Notes: generated by a model not told the origin, from the sequence alone. A DNA stretch of 64,000 nt from Pseudotabrizicola algicola (GCF_010915705.1 NZ_JAAIKE010000001.1:1116001-1180000), one strand, 5' to 3'. Positions 41,673-51,160 are shown, numbered from the stretch's first letter. Numbers and translations are program-made.

Positions 41673-42920
41673 ATGAAGCTGAAAGACCTCGAAATCTTCG
41701 TCGTGGCCCCGCCCTTTCCCGGCTGGGGCGGGCGCTACTGGATCTTCCCCAAGCTGACCACCGCCTGCGGCATCGTGGGCTATGGCGAATGCTATGCCTC
41801 GACCGTCGGGCCAAAGGCGATGGTCGCGGTGATCGAGGATGTGTTTGCCCGCCATATGGAGGGGGAAAACCCCGAGAACATCGAGCTGATGTTCCGCCGC
41901 GCCTATTCGGCGGGCTTCACGCAGCGGCCCGACCCCACGGTGATGGGCGCGTTTTCGGGGCTGGAGATCGCCTGCTGGGACATTCTGGGCAAGGCCCGCA
42001 ACCGGCCGGTCTGGGCGCTTCTGGGCGGCAGGATCAACCAGCGCATCCGCAGCTATACCTATCTCTACCCCGAACCGGGCAACGAGGACCCTGAGTTCTG
42101 GGTCGATCCTGACGCTGCCGCCGCGGCGGCGGTGCGCTTCATGGAGATGGGGTTCACCGCCGTCAAGTTCGACCCCGCCGGCCCCTATACCATTCGCGGC
42201 GGGCATCAGCCCGCGTTGTCCGACATCACCCGCTCCGTCGCCTTTTGCCGCGCGATCCGCGAGGCGGTGGGCGACCGCGTGGACCTTCTGTTTGGCACCC
42301 ACGGCCAGTTCACCACGGCGGGCGCGGCGCGGCTGGGGCGGGAGCTCGAGCCCTATAATCCGCTGTGGTACGAAGAGCCGATCCCGCCGGACAATCTGGC
42401 GGAATTTGCCGAAGTGGCGCGACAGGTGCGGGTGCCGCTGGCGACGGGCGAGCGGCTGACGACCAAGGCCGAGTTCGGCGCGCTGTTGCGTCTGGGCGGG
42501 GTCAAGATCCTGCAACCGGCGCTGGGGCGCGTGGGCGGCATCTGGGAGGCCAAGAAGATCAGCGCGATGGCCGAGGTGTTCAACGCCGAGATGGCCCCGC
42601 ATCTTTATGCGGGTCCGGTGGAATGGGCGGCCAATGTGCATCTGGCCGCCTCGATCCCGAACCTGCTGATCGCCGAGACGATCGAGACGGGCGGCGCGTT
42701 CCACCAGAAGCTGATCCGCAATTCCATCGCATGGGAGAACGGCTATATCCTGCCGCCCGACGCCCCCGGTCTGGGCATCGAGTTCGACGAGGATGTCGCC
42801 CGCGCCCATCCCTATACCGGCAGCGGGCTGCATCTGCAGATGCAGGAGGCGCCCTGCGATTACACCAATGGCAACAGGTTCGAGGGCGGCGCGCCGTCGA
42901 CCCTGCCGCACAAGACCTGA
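41673..42920 (+). CDS. Mandelate racemase/muconate lactonizing enzyme family protein
   Basis: Enolase-superfamily enzyme of 415 residues, probably a sugar-acid dehydratase. The capping domain is in residues 1-115 and the barrel follows. Motifs seen are TAVKFDPAG (the K-x-K/D strand), [25 protein letters not shown] (metal-binding Glu), [13 protein letters not shown] (metal Glu) and [13 protein letters not shown] (catalytic His). The pattern is nearest to galactonate/gluconate-type dehydratases, but the substrate is not resolved. It starts at ATG 41673 and precedes a TetR regulator. Confidence 0.9.
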   Translation: MKLKDLEIFVVAPPFPGWGGRYWIFPKLTTACGIVGYGECYASTVGPKAMVAVIEDVFARHMEGENPENIELMFRRAYSAGFTQRPDPTVMGAFSGLEIACWDILGKARNRPVWALLGGRINQRIRSYTYLYPEPGNEDPEFWVDPDAAAAAAVRFMEMGFTAVKFDPAGPYTIRGGHQPALSDITRSVAFCRAIREAVGDRVDLLFGTHGQFTTAGAARLGRELEPYNPLWYEEPIPPDNLAEFAEVARQVRVPLATGERLTTKAEFGALLRLGGVKILQPALGRVGGIWEAKKISAMAEVFNAEMAPHLYAGPVEWAANVHLAASIPNLLIAETIETGGAFHQKLIRNSIAWENGYILPPDAPGLGIEFDEDVARAHPYTGSGLHLQMQEAPCDYTNGNRFEGGAPSTLPHKT

Positions 42921-42948
42921 TTTGCACCTTCGGGCGGGCGGGGGTAGT

Positions 42949-42965
42949 CTTGAACAGAGTTCAAG
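42949..42965. promoter_or_regulatory. Palindromic operator upstream of the TetR gene
   Basis: CTTGAACAGAGTTCAAG is a perfect 7+3+7 inverted repeat that ends 19 bases before the ATG of the TetR-family gene. It is the size and position of an autoregulatory TetR operator. Confidence 0.75.
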
Positions 42966-42984
42966 AGCAGCAAACGGAGCCGGA

Positions 42985-43590
42985 ATGGCCAAGCCCCCCA
43001 GCAAGACAGACCTGCGCCGCGAGGCGCTGCGCGACCGGCTGATCGACCATGCCGAGGCGCTGATCGCCAGCAAGGGCCTTGCCGCGCTCAAGGCGCGCGA
43101 TCTGGCGGGGCTGGCGGGGTGTTCGGTGGGGGCGATCTATACCGTCTTTGCCGATCTGAACGAGTTGGTGATGGCGGTCAACGGGCGCACCTTCCGGCGG
43201 CTGGGGGCGGCGGTGTCGGCCTCGCTTGGCGCGCGCGAGATGTCGGCGCAAGACAGTCTGATCACCATGTCGCATGCCTATCTGCACTTTGCCGCCGCCA
43301 ACACGAAGGCGTGGCGGGCGCTGTTCGATCTGGAGATGTCGCAGGATTCGGCGGTGCCCCAGTGGTATCTGGCGGAACTCGCGGCGCTGTTCGGGCTGAT
43401 CTCGGCCCCGCTGCAGCGCATCTTTCCCGACTGGCCCGCGCCGCAGATCGACCTGATGACGCGGGCGCTGTTCTCGTCGGTGCATGGCATCGTGCTGCTC
43501 GGTCTGGAAAAGCGCATCTCGGGCGTGCCGGTGGACCGGATCGAGCAGATGATCGCGGTGGTGCTGGCGAATGTGACCCGCGCGCCCTGA
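42985..43590 (+). CDS. TetR-family transcriptional regulator
   Basis: Repressor of 201 residues. The N-terminal helix-turn-helix is at about 25-52 ([20 protein letters not shown] then [12 protein letters not shown]), the C-terminal ligand domain carries a WHG/TetR_C-like helix set ([20 protein letters not shown]). ATG 42985 has GGAG upstream. A perfect palindrome directly before it is the probable operator. The target may be the enolase-superfamily gene upstream or itself. The ligand is unknown. Confidence 0.88.
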   Translation: MAKPPSKTDLRREALRDRLIDHAEALIASKGLAALKARDLAGLAGCSVGAIYTVFADLNELVMAVNGRTFRRLGAAVSASLGAREMSAQDSLITMSHAYLHFAAANTKAWRALFDLEMSQDSAVPQWYLAELAALFGLISAPLQRIFPDWPAPQIDLMTRALFSSVHGIVLLGLEKRISGVPVDRIEQMIAVVLANVTRAP

Positions 43591-43629
43591 CGGGGGCAGG
43601 CTTGCGCCCGCCCCTGCCCTGCCCCCCGC

Positions 43630-46239
43630 TCAGCGACGGGCGCGCAGGCCGAGACGGATCTGCTTTTCGATCTCGACAATCGCGAAGAAGGCAACGCCCA
43701 CCCCGACGATCAGCAGCCCGTCGGTGAAAGGCACCGCCTGCGTGCCGAGCACCCCTTGCAGGACCGGCACATAGGTGACGGCGCACTGCGCGGCGGTGAC
43801 GGCGATCACCACCCCCCAGACCACCCGCGTGCCGCGCAGGGCCTGCCAGGTCAGCGAGGTGCCGTGCATGTTGCGCACGAAGAACAGGTTGAAGATTTCC
43901 AGCACCACCAGCGTGTTCATCGCCATGGTCTGCGCCAGCGCCAGCGGATAGCCGCGCGAGAGCGCGTAGCTGAACATCCCGAAGATCGCGACCACGAACA
44001 GAAAGCCCACGAACAGCACATACCAGACCAAGGCCCCCGACAGCACCGGCGCGTCGCGCCTGCGCGGGGGGCGGGTCATGGTGCCTGCCTCGGTCGGCTC
44101 GAAGGCCAGCGCGAGCCCCAGCGTGATGGCGGTGATGAGGTTGACCCAGAGGATCTGCACGGCGGTGACCGGCAGGGCCATGCCCGCCATCAGCGCGACC
44201 ACGATCACCAGCGCCTCGCCCGCGTTGGTGGGCAGGGTCCAGCTGATGACCTTGCGGAGGTTGTCGTAAACGGTGCGCCCTTCGCGCACCGCCGCCGCGA
44301 TGCTGGCGAAGTTGTCATCTGCCAGCACCAGATCGGCGGCTTCCTTGGCGGCCTCTGATCCCTTGAGCCCCATTGCGATGCCCGCATCGGCGCGTTTGAG
44401 GGCGGGGGCGTCATTCACCCCGTCGCCCGTCATCGCCACCGACAGGCCATTGGCCTGTAGCGCGGTGACAAGGCGCAGCTTGTCTTCGGGGCTGGTGCGG
44501 GCAAAGACATCGACATTGGCCACCTCGCGGGCAAGTTGCGCATCGTCGAGCTTGTCGAGATCGGCCCCTGTCAGCACGCGGTCCGGCCGTGCCAGCCCGA
44601 TCTGCGCCGCGATGGCGGCGGCGGTGCCGGCGTGATCGCCGGTGATCATCTTTACCGCGATGCCTGCGGCGCGACATTCGGCCACCGCCGCAATCGCTTC
44701 GGGGCGCGGCGGGTCTATCAGGCCGACAAGGCCGAGGAAGGTCAGGCTGCCATCCAGTGTCCGGGCGTCGATCTGCGCGCCCGCCTCGGCCCGTTCGGCC
44801 AGCGCCAGCACGCGCAATCCGCGCCGCGCCATCCTATCGGCCCGCTGCTGCCAGTCTGTCTGGTCAAGACCCGCGCACATGCCCAAGACCCGTTCGGGCG
44901 CGCCTTTCACATGGGTGACGGGGCCACCCGCGCCTTGAGTCAGCGTCGCCATGAAGCGGTGGCGGCTGTCGAAGGGAATGGCATCGAGCCGGGGGGCGCC
45001 GAGATTCTGGCTGACCTTGCCGGCAAAGGCCAGCAGCGCGCCTTCCATCGGATCGCCTTCCACAGTCCAGCCGCCCGCCTTTTCCAGCAGCGCGGCATCG
45101 TTGCACAGGGCCGCTGCGGCGGCGATGCGCGTCAGATCGCCCGTCGGGGTGATGCTGCCCTGCGGGCTGTAGCCTTCGCCGGTGACGGAAAAGCTGCCGT
45201 GCGGGGTTTCCACCGCCGCGACCAGCATTTCGTTGCGGGTCAGGGTGCCGGTCTTGTCGGTGCAGATCACCGAGACGGAGCCGATCGCCTCGATCGCGGG
45301 CAGGCGGCGCACGATGGCATTGCGCCGCGCCATGGCCTGCACGCCGATGGCGAGCGTGATGGTCATCACGGCGGGCAGACCTTCGGGGATGGCGGCCACG
45401 GCGATGGCGACGACCGACATGAAGAGTTCGGCAAAGGGCTGGCCGCCCACCACAGAGCCCCAGAGCAGCAAGAGCCCTGCCGCCAGCACGATCAGGAGCG
45501 AGAGCCAGCGCGCGAAATGATCCATCTGCGCGACAAGCGGGGTCGTCAGTTGCTCCACCCCCGCCAGCAGGCCGCCGATGCGCCCGATTTCTGTATCGGG
45601 GCCGGTGGCGACCACCAGCCCGCGCGCGGTGCCTTGGGTGACCAGCGTGCCGGACCAGAGCATCGAGCGGCGGTCGCCGAGCGGGGCATCCTGCGCCACG
45701 GGCGTGCTGCCCTTTTCCACCGGCACGGATTCGCCGGTCAGGATCGCCTCTTGCGCGGCAAGCCCGCGCGCGTGGAGCACCCGCAGGTCGGCGGGCACCT
45801 TGTCACCCGCTTCCAGCAGGACGATATCGCCCGGCACCAGCGCCGCCCCTTCGACGGTTTTCCGCTGGCCGTCGCGCAGGACGGCCGCGCGCGGGGCAAG
45901 CATGGTGCGGATGGCGGCCATCGCCGCCTCGGCCTTGCCTTCCTGGATGAAGCCGATGATGGCATTGGCCAGCACCACGGCAAGGATCACCCCTGTATCG
46001 ACCCAGTGTTGCAGGGCCGCCGTGACGGCGGTGGCGGCCAGGAGCACATAGATGAGCACATTGTGGAACTGCGCGGCAAAGCGCAGGAGCGGGCCGCGCG
46101 CCCGCGTCTGCGGAAGGCGGTTCGGGCCGTGGCGTTCCAGCCGTGCCGCCGCCTCGGCATCGGTCAGGCCGGTGTCATGGCTGTCCAGATCGGTCAGGCA
46201 GCTGTGGGCGGGGCGGGCATGCGCGTTGGTAATCTGCAT
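43630..46239 (-). CDS. P-type cation-transporting ATPase (class II)
   Basis: P2-type ion pump of 869 residues. The phosphorylated Asp is D328 in CTDKTGTLT, the actuator has TGES (168-171), and helix 4 has PEGLP (285-289). The hinge TGDGVNDAPALK is present, with the nucleotide motif KGAPERV. Ten transmembrane helices are arranged as in SERCA/PMA2 pumps. Helix 5 reads NAGEAL and helix 6 WVNLITAITLGLALAFEP, without the usual SERCA Asp, so the ion is uncertain (a monovalent cation or Ca2+ are possible). It overlaps the SDR stop by one base. Confidence 0.9.
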   Translation of the reverse strand: MQITNAHARPAHSCLTDLDSHDTGLTDAEAAARLERHGPNRLPQTRARGPLLRFAAQFHNVLIYVLLAATAVTAALQHWVDTGVILAVVLANAIIGFIQEGKAEAAMAAIRTMLAPRAAVLRDGQRKTVEGAALVPGDIVLLEAGDKVPADLRVLHARGLAAQEAILTGESVPVEKGSTPVAQDAPLGDRRSMLWSGTLVTQGTARGLVVATGPDTEIGRIGGLLAGVEQLTTPLVAQMDHFARWLSLLIVLAAGLLLLWGSVVGGQPFAELFMSVVAIAVAAIPEGLPAVMTITLAIGVQAMARRNAIVRRLPAIEAIGSVSVICTDKTGTLTRNEMLVAAVETPHGSFSVTGEGYSPQGSITPTGDLTRIAAAAALCNDAALLEKAGGWTVEGDPMEGALLAFAGKVSQNLGAPRLDAIPFDSRHRFMATLTQGAGGPVTHVKGAPERVLGMCAGLDQTDWQQRADRMARRGLRVLALAERAEAGAQIDARTLDGSLTFLGLVGLIDPPRPEAIAAVAECRAAGIAVKMITGDHAGTAAAIAAQIGLARPDRVLTGADLDKLDDAQLAREVANVDVFARTSPEDKLRLVTALQANGLSVAMTGDGVNDAPALKRADAGIAMGLKGSEAAKEAADLVLADDNFASIAAAVREGRTVYDNLRKVISWTLPTNAGEALVIVVALMAGMALPVTAVQILWVNLITAITLGLALAFEPTEAGTMTRPPRRRDAPVLSGALVWYVLFVGFLFVVAIFGMFSYALSRGYPLALAQTMAMNTLVVLEIFNLFFVRNMHGTSLTWQALRGTRVVWGVVIAVTAAQCAVTYVPVLQGVLGTQAVPFTDGLLIVGVGVAFFAIVEIEKQIRLGLRARR

Positions 46240-47009
46240 CAGCGTGCCGTGTAGCCCCCGTCGATGACGATCTCGGCGCCGGTGACGAATTTTGACTCCT
46301 CCGATGCCAGCCAGACCACGGCCCAGGCGATGTCATCGGGTTCGCCCATATGGCCGACGGGGTGGACCGACCCTGCCGCCGCCTTTGCCGCCTCGAGATC
46401 GGGGGCCGTGGCGCGCAGGTGGTTTTCCACCATCGGCGTCCAGATATAGGCGGGGTGGATCGAATTCACGCGGATCTTATCGGGCGCATAGGTGATGGCA
46501 TCGTTCTTCGACATCAGCCGCACCGCGCCCTTGGAGGCGTGATAGGCCGCCAGATTGCCGACGCCGATCAGCCCCGCGATGGACGACAGGTTGATGATGG
46601 AGCCGCCACCCGCCGCGCGCAGGTGCGGGATGGCGTGTTTGGTGCCGAAGAACACGCCCTTGACGTTGACGGCCTGCACCTTGTCCCAGTCGGCCTCGGT
46701 CACCTCATCCGTGGGCTTGGGGCTGCCCGAGATGCCTGCGTTGTTCACCACGACATGCAGGCCGCCAAAATGCGCGGCTGCGGCATCGGTCGCGGCCTTC
46801 ACGGCGGCTTCGTCGGTGACATCGACCTGCCAGAAGGCGGCGGCGTGGCCCTGTCCGGTGAGTTCGGCGGCGAGGGCTGCGCCTTCGTCGGCGAGCATGT
46901 CGAAGATGGCGACCCTGGCGCCCTCTTGCGCCAGACGGATGGCGCAGGCGCGACCGATGCCGACGGCCCCGCCGGTGATGATGGCGGTCTTGTTTGCGGT
47001 GCGGTTCAT
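46239..47009 (-). CDS. Short-chain dehydrogenase/reductase
   Basis: NAD(P)-dependent oxidoreductase of the classical SDR family, 256 residues. It has the Rossmann motif TGGAVGIG (residues 13-20), NNAG in VVNNAGISGS, catalytic Ser in LSSIAGLIG and the YxxxK pair in YHASKGA. The product is close to the 3-oxoacyl-ACP-reductase/cyclohexanol dehydrogenase group, but a specific substrate cannot be named. It is transcribed with the P-type ATPase, whose ATG it overlaps, and follows the antiporter gene by 27 bases. Confidence 0.92.
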   Translation of the reverse strand: MNRTANKTAIITGGAVGIGRACAIRLAQEGARVAIFDMLADEGAALAAELTGQGHAAAFWQVDVTDEAAVKAATDAAAAHFGGLHVVVNNAGISGSPKPTDEVTEADWDKVQAVNVKGVFFGTKHAIPHLRAAGGGSIINLSSIAGLIGVGNLAAYHASKGAVRLMSKNDAITYAPDKIRVNSIHPAYIWTPMVENHLRATAPDLEAAKAAAGSVHPVGHMGEPDDIAWAVVWLASEESKFVTGAEIVIDGGYTAR

Positions 47010-47036
47010 GGAAAACTCCTTGCGTGAAATAGGGGA

Positions 47037-48752
47037 TCAGCCGGCGATGCGGTCTTCGCCGGGGAGGTCGGGAATGTCGGTGCGGTCTTGCGCGATGGCA
47101 CCGCAGAGCAGGTCCACCGCGCGGTCGGCGGCATCCTGGAACGGCTCGAGCACGGTATCGGCCCCGGCGTGGCGCAACTGGTCGGTCTCTGCCGCGCCAT
47201 GCGAGGCGGCGGCGATGCGGCCAGCAAAGCCCGCGCCGCGCACCGATTGCAGGAGCGTCAGCCGCGCGTCTTCATGGCTGAGGCCCGTGGGGTGGATCGG
47301 CACGGTCGAGACGACCCAGCGCGCGGCGGCAAGCGGCAGTTCGGCCACGAATTCGGCGTCCGAGGCATCGCCGAATTCGGCCTCCAGCCCCAGCGCCCGC
47401 CAGCGCGCCACCGCCTGCGGGTTGAAATCGACCCCCAGCACCGAAAGGCCGCGCCTTTTCAGCCGCAGGCCGATGGCGGTGCCAAAGCGGCCGAGTCCGA
47501 AGATAATGACGGCGAAACCGTGCGCCTTGTGGCTTCCGGCCTCGGAGGGCTCGCGCGGGGTGCCCTTGCGCTCGAACACGCCAAGGAGCGGCTCGAACAG
47601 GGCATAAAGGTGGTGCGACCATGTGATCATGTAGGTCGACGCCGCGATGGTCACGAGGCCGACCATCGTGACCAGACCCAGCGCATCTTCGCCGACATGG
47701 CCAAGGCTGACGCCCATTGCGACGAAGATCAGGGAAAACTCGCTGATCTGCGCGACCGTCAGCCCTGCCAGAAATCCGGTGCGCTTGCGATAGCCCAAGG
47801 CCCCCATGATGACGAGCACGATCAGCGGATTGCCGACCAGCACGAAGAGCGAGAACACCGCCGCGCCAAAGGCATGGGTGCCCAGAAGCGACAGGTCGAG
47901 TGTTGCGCCCAGCGCGATGAAGAAGAACAGCAAGAGGAAATCGCGCAAGGGTGCGAGCCGCGCGGCGATGGTCTCGCGGTAGGGGGTGGAGGCGAGCGCG
48001 ACCCCTGCCATGAGGCCGCCCACCTCTTTGCCAAGGCCCACCGCATCGCCCAGCGCCGCGAACATCGCCGCCAGAGCGAGCGCGAAGATCACCAGAAGTT
48101 CGGGCGCGCGGGCCAGACGCGTGGTGAGCGGGGTGGCGACGTAGCGCACGAAGAGCACCACGGCGGCCACCATGCCCACCCCTGCGGCCAGAACGCCCGT
48201 GACGGAGGCGCCGCCATGCCCCGCATCTGCCGCGCCAATGCCGATGGCGGAGAGCAGGATCATCGCCAGCACCACCACAAGGTCTTGCACGATCAGAAAG
48301 CCGAGCGCGATCTGGCCGTGCAGGCTGTCGATCTCGCGCTTGTCCGAGAGCAGTTTCACGATGATGATGGTCGAGGAAAACGTGAGCGCGACGGCGACAT
48401 AGAGGCTGGTCAGTGCGCCAAGTCCCAGCGCCAGCCCGATCAGATAGCCAAAGGCGGCGGTGAAGGCGACCTGCCCCAGCCCCGTGAGCACCGAAACCGC
48501 GCCCAGCGTGCGGACAAGCTTCACATCAAGCTTGATGCCGACCAGAAACAGCAGCACCGCAATGCCGAGTTCCGACAGAAGGTCGATCTGTGCGTCGGAA
48601 TGCACCAGATCGAGCGCCGAAGGCCCTGCAATCAGCCCTACCGCGATGAAGCTGACGATCAGCGGCTGGCGCAGGACCATGCCAAACAGGCCCACGCCCG
48701 CCGCCATCACAAGCAGCAGGGCGATTTCGGCAAAGGGGGTCAGGTGGGGCAT
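47037..48752 (-). CDS. KefB-type cation/proton antiporter (CPA2) with RCK domain
   Basis: Monovalent cation/proton antiporter of the CPA2 family, 571 residues. The N-terminal part (5-390) has twelve or so helices with the CPA2 motif LIVQDLVVVLAMILLSAIG and FFIALGATLDLSLLG. The C-terminal TrkA-N/RCK domain starts with the NAD-binding motif FAVIIFGLGRFGTAIGLRLK. The start is ATG 48752 (MPHLTPFAEIALLLVMAAG); an in-frame ORF extends to 48854 without support. It is the first gene of the antiporter-SDR-ATPase group. Confidence 0.9.
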   Translation of the reverse strand: MPHLTPFAEIALLLVMAAGVGLFGMVLRQPLIVSFIAVGLIAGPSALDLVHSDAQIDLLSELGIAVLLFLVGIKLDVKLVRTLGAVSVLTGLGQVAFTAAFGYLIGLALGLGALTSLYVAVALTFSSTIIIVKLLSDKREIDSLHGQIALGFLIVQDLVVVLAMILLSAIGIGAADAGHGGASVTGVLAAGVGMVAAVVLFVRYVATPLTTRLARAPELLVIFALALAAMFAALGDAVGLGKEVGGLMAGVALASTPYRETIAARLAPLRDFLLLFFFIALGATLDLSLLGTHAFGAAVFSLFVLVGNPLIVLVIMGALGYRKRTGFLAGLTVAQISEFSLIFVAMGVSLGHVGEDALGLVTMVGLVTIAASTYMITWSHHLYALFEPLLGVFERKGTPREPSEAGSHKAHGFAVIIFGLGRFGTAIGLRLKRRGLSVLGVDFNPQAVARWRALGLEAEFGDASDAEFVAELPLAAARWVVSTVPIHPTGLSHEDARLTLLQSVRGAGFAGRIAAASHGAAETDQLRHAGADTVLEPFQDAADRAVDLLCGAIAQDRTDIPDLPGEDRIAG

Positions 48753-49050
48753 GTCTGTCCTTTGTGCTGCGAACCCGCGCGTGCCGGGCTGGCTGATGGA
48801 TGGGGCCGCATCCCCCGCACACAAGGCGGCGCTGCGGCATCGGCCGGGCGGCAAGGGCGGAGGCTGCGCCGCCCCTGCCCCGTTCTGCCCATGCGGACCG
48901 CCGCAGACAAAGCGCGGCTGGGCCCTGACTCGGCTGTCTGGGTTCAGGGTATGGGTTTTGCGGCGCGGCGGGGTTGACCTGTGTCAAACGCGCCGCAGAA
49001 AATGCGCACGGCCCCTGCGGGGGCGAGCCCCGCAGCGGGAGCGTGCCACT
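48753..49050. other. Intergenic region upstream of the antiporter gene
   Basis: This 298-base region between the end of rutR and the antiporter start contains GC-rich hairpins and the TTGAC-N4-GTCAA palindrome (48974-48987). No small gene was recognised. Confidence 0.6.
48974..48987. promoter_or_regulatory. FNR/FixK-like palindrome
   Basis: TTGACCTGTGTCAA is a perfect TTGAC-N4-GTCAA palindrome, close to the FNR/FixK consensus TTGAT-N4-ATCAA. It lies 222 bases upstream of the antiporter start. Related half-site GTTGAC...GTCAAAC extends one base each side imperfectly. Function is inferred from sequence only. Confidence 0.45.
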
Positions 49051-49698
49051 TCAGATCACGCCGATGCCGCGCAGGATCACCGATTTGACGGTTTCGGTCG
49101 CCTCGGCCCATTGGGCATCGCTGAGCGGCTGGCCGTTGTTGAGCGTTTCGATCTGGTGGCCGAAATCGGCGTAATGCTGGGTCATCGCCCAGAGCATGTA
49201 GAGCAGGTGGCGCGGATCGACGGGCGCCATCTTGCCTTCGTCGATCCAGCGCTGGATGAGCGCCATGCGCCCCGCCGTCCAGTCACGCAAGGTGGTTTCG
49301 AGATAATCCTGGATCACCGGCGCGCCGTGCATCACCTCTGACGCCCAGACCTTGGAGCCATAGGGATGGCGGCGGGAGATGGCCATCTTGGCCTCGATAT
49401 AGGCGCCGATCCCTTCGACCGGGCCGGGGGCATCGTCGAAACTTTCGGCGGCCTGCAACCAGATCTCGAAGATGTTGCGCACGACCTGCCGGTAAAGCGC
49501 CTCTTTGGTGGGGAAATAATAGTGCAGGTTGGCCTTGGGCAGCCCCGCCATATCGGCGATGAGCTGCATGGTGGCCCCGCCATAGCCTGCCTCGGCAAAG
49601 ACCCGTTCGGCGGCATCGAGGATCACACGTTCATTTTCGCGCCGGATTTCGGTGCGTTTGCCTTTGGGAATGCGCGAAACTTGGGCGATCTGGGTCAT
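49051..49698 (-). CDS. rutR: RutR-type TetR-family regulator of pyrimidine use
   Basis: TetR-family repressor of 215 residues with helix-turn-helix at about 42-65 (MQLIADMAGLPKANLHYYFP, with an HYYF motif typical of RutR) and a C-terminal domain with HPYGSKVWASEVMHGAPVIQ and MLWAMTQHYADFGHQ. In E. coli RutR uses uracil and controls pyrimidine degradation. Two RutR-box-like palindromes lie in the divergent space to the hydantoinase operon, which supports the assignment. It is transcribed toward the antiporter gene. Confidence 0.9.
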   Translation of the reverse strand: MTQIAQVSRIPKGKRTEIRRENERVILDAAERVFAEAGYGGATMQLIADMAGLPKANLHYYFPTKEALYRQVVRNIFEIWLQAAESFDDAPGPVEGIGAYIEAKMAISRRHPYGSKVWASEVMHGAPVIQDYLETTLRDWTAGRMALIQRWIDEGKMAPVDPRHLLYMLWAMTQHYADFGHQIETLNNGQPLSDAQWAEATETVKSVILRGIGVI

Positions 49699-49728
49699 AC
49701 GCGGGTTTTGGCCTTCGCCTGATTTATG

Positions 49729-49744
49729 TTGACCGGATGGTCAG
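49729..49744. promoter_or_regulatory. RutR-box-like operator 1
   Basis: TTGACCGGATGGTCAG matches the known RutR consensus TTGACCA-N2-TGGTCAA at all positions except two flanking bases. It lies 31 bases from the rutR start. Confidence 0.75.
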
Positions 49745-49762
49745 GTTGTGGTGCGCTTCGTC

Positions 49763-49778
49763 TTGACCATACGGTCAG
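49763..49778. promoter_or_regulatory. RutR-box-like operator 2
   Basis: TTGACCATACGGTCAG matches TTGACCA-N2-TGGTCAA with two mismatches. It lies 58 bases upstream of the carbamoyl amidohydrolase start at 49837. Two sites in 50 bases suggest cooperative control of both transcription directions. Confidence 0.75.
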
Positions 49779-49836
49779 GAAATGAGTCGCCGCAAGGGGT
49801 GCAAAGACAGCCCGCGGACACAGGGAGAGCCAGCTG

Positions 49837-51087
49837 ATGCCAGCACCCGGAGAGAACCTCCGCATCGATTCGACGCGGCTGTGGGACAGCCTTGACCAGA
49901 TGGCGCAGATCGGTCCCGGCGTGGCGGGCGGCTGCAACCGCCAGACGCTGACCGATGCCGACAGCGAGGGGCGGCACCTGTTTGCAAGCTGGTGCAAGGC
50001 GGCAGGCATGACGATGGGCGTGGATACGATGGGCAACATGTTTGCCACCCGCGCAGGCACCGACCCCGAGGCGCTGCCCGTCTATATGGGCAGCCATCTG
50101 GACACGCAGCCGACGGGCGGGCGCTATGACGGGGTGCTGGGGGTCCTTGGCGCGCTGGAAGTGGTGCGCACGATGAACGATCTGGGGATCAGGACGCGTC
50201 GGCCCATCGTGGTGACCAACTGGACCAACGAGGAAGGCGCGCGCTTTGCCCCCGCCATGCTGGCATCGGGCGTGTTCGCGGGCATCCACAGCCAGGACTA
50301 TGCCTATGACCGCCGCGATCCCGAGGGCAAGCGCTTTGGCGACGAGCTGGCGCGGATCGGCTGGGTCGGTGACGAGGTGGTGGGCGCGCGCAAGATGCAT
50401 GCGATGCTGGAACTGCACATCGAGCAGGGGCCGATCCTTGAAGCCGAGGGGCGGCAGATCGGCGTGGTCACCCACGGGCAGGGCCTGTGGTGGCTGGAGA
50501 TCACGCTGACCGGCAAGGATGCCCATACCGGCAGCACGCCGATGAACATGCGGGTGAACGCAGGGCTTGGCATGGCGCGGATCACCGAACGCGTCCACCA
50601 GATCGCGATGAGCCACCAGCCGAACGCCGTGGGTGCTGTGGGGCAGGTTTTCGTGCATCCGAACTCGCGCAACGTGATTCCGGGCAAGGTGGTGTTCACC
50701 GTGGACATCCGCAGCCCCGAACAGGCCAAGCTGGATGCGATGAAGGCCGAGGTGACGCGCGCGGCCCATGCGGTGGCGGCGGAACTGGGGCTTGGCTGCG
50801 CGATCGAGGATGTGGGGCATTTCGACCCCGTGACCTTTGACCCGGATCTGGTGAAGGTGGTGCGGGGGGCGGCGGAGCGGCTGGGCTATGCGCATATGGA
50901 TATCGTGTCCGGCGCGGGGCATGACGCCTGCTGGATCAACCGCGTGGCCCCCACGGTGATGATCATGTGCCCCTGTGCGGGCGGGCTCAGCCACAACGAG
51001 GCCGAGGAGATTTCCCCCGAATGGGCGGCGGCGGGGACGGATGTGCTGCTGCATGCGGCGCTGGAAGTGGCAGAGGTGGTATCCTGA
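49837..51087 (+). CDS. N-carbamoyl amidohydrolase (beta-ureidopropionase / hydantoin family, M20)
   Basis: Zinc-dependent M20-family hydrolase of 416 residues, splitting N-carbamoyl-beta-amino acids to beta-amino acid, CO2 and NH3 in reductive pyrimidine degradation. The metal ligands are visible: H87 in YMGSHLDTQPTG, D98 in GRYDGVLG, E132/E133 in NWTNEEGARFAPA, H194 in LELHIEQGP, and the final His in GGLSHNEAE. The genes for N-carbamoylsarcosine and hydantoin amidases share this fold, so the exact substrate is inferred from its partner dihydropyrimidinase and the RutR boxes. Confidence 0.93.
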   Translation: MPAPGENLRIDSTRLWDSLDQMAQIGPGVAGGCNRQTLTDADSEGRHLFASWCKAAGMTMGVDTMGNMFATRAGTDPEALPVYMGSHLDTQPTGGRYDGVLGVLGALEVVRTMNDLGIRTRRPIVVTNWTNEEGARFAPAMLASGVFAGIHSQDYAYDRRDPEGKRFGDELARIGWVGDEVVGARKMHAMLELHIEQGPILEAEGRQIGVVTHGQGLWWLEITLTGKDAHTGSTPMNMRVNAGLGMARITERVHQIAMSHQPNAVGAVGQVFVHPNSRNVIPGKVVFTVDIRSPEQAKLDAMKAEVTRAAHAVAAELGLGCAIEDVGHFDPVTFDPDLVKVVRGAAERLGYAHMDIVSGAGHDACWINRVAPTVMIMCPCAGGLSHNEAEEISPEWAAAGTDVLLHAALEVAEVVS

Positions 51088-51095
51088 GGCCGGCG

Positions 51096-51146
51096 CCGGG
51101 GGCTTCGCGCCCCCGGACCCCCGCGGGATATTTGCGGACAGAAAAT
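51096..51146. repeat. Dispersed intergenic repeat, family B, copy 2
   Basis: An 8-bp hairpin CCGGGGGC/GCCCCCGG (51096-51103 with 51109-51116) is followed by ACCCCCGCGGGATATTTGCG and GACAGAAAAT. It mirrors copy 1 at 41591 in inverted orientation. It lies in the 73 bases between the two hydrolase genes. Confidence 0.75.
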
Positions 51147-51160
51147 AAGGGAGTGGCGCG

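Noticed and set aside
41160-43091. Minus-strand frame of 643 codons
   Set aside because: Antisense shadow spanning the MFS and enolase-superfamily genes. The product is Arg/Gly/Ala-rich.
47088-48977. Plus-strand frame of 629 codons
   Set aside because: Antisense shadow of the KefB-type antiporter, low-complexity charged product.
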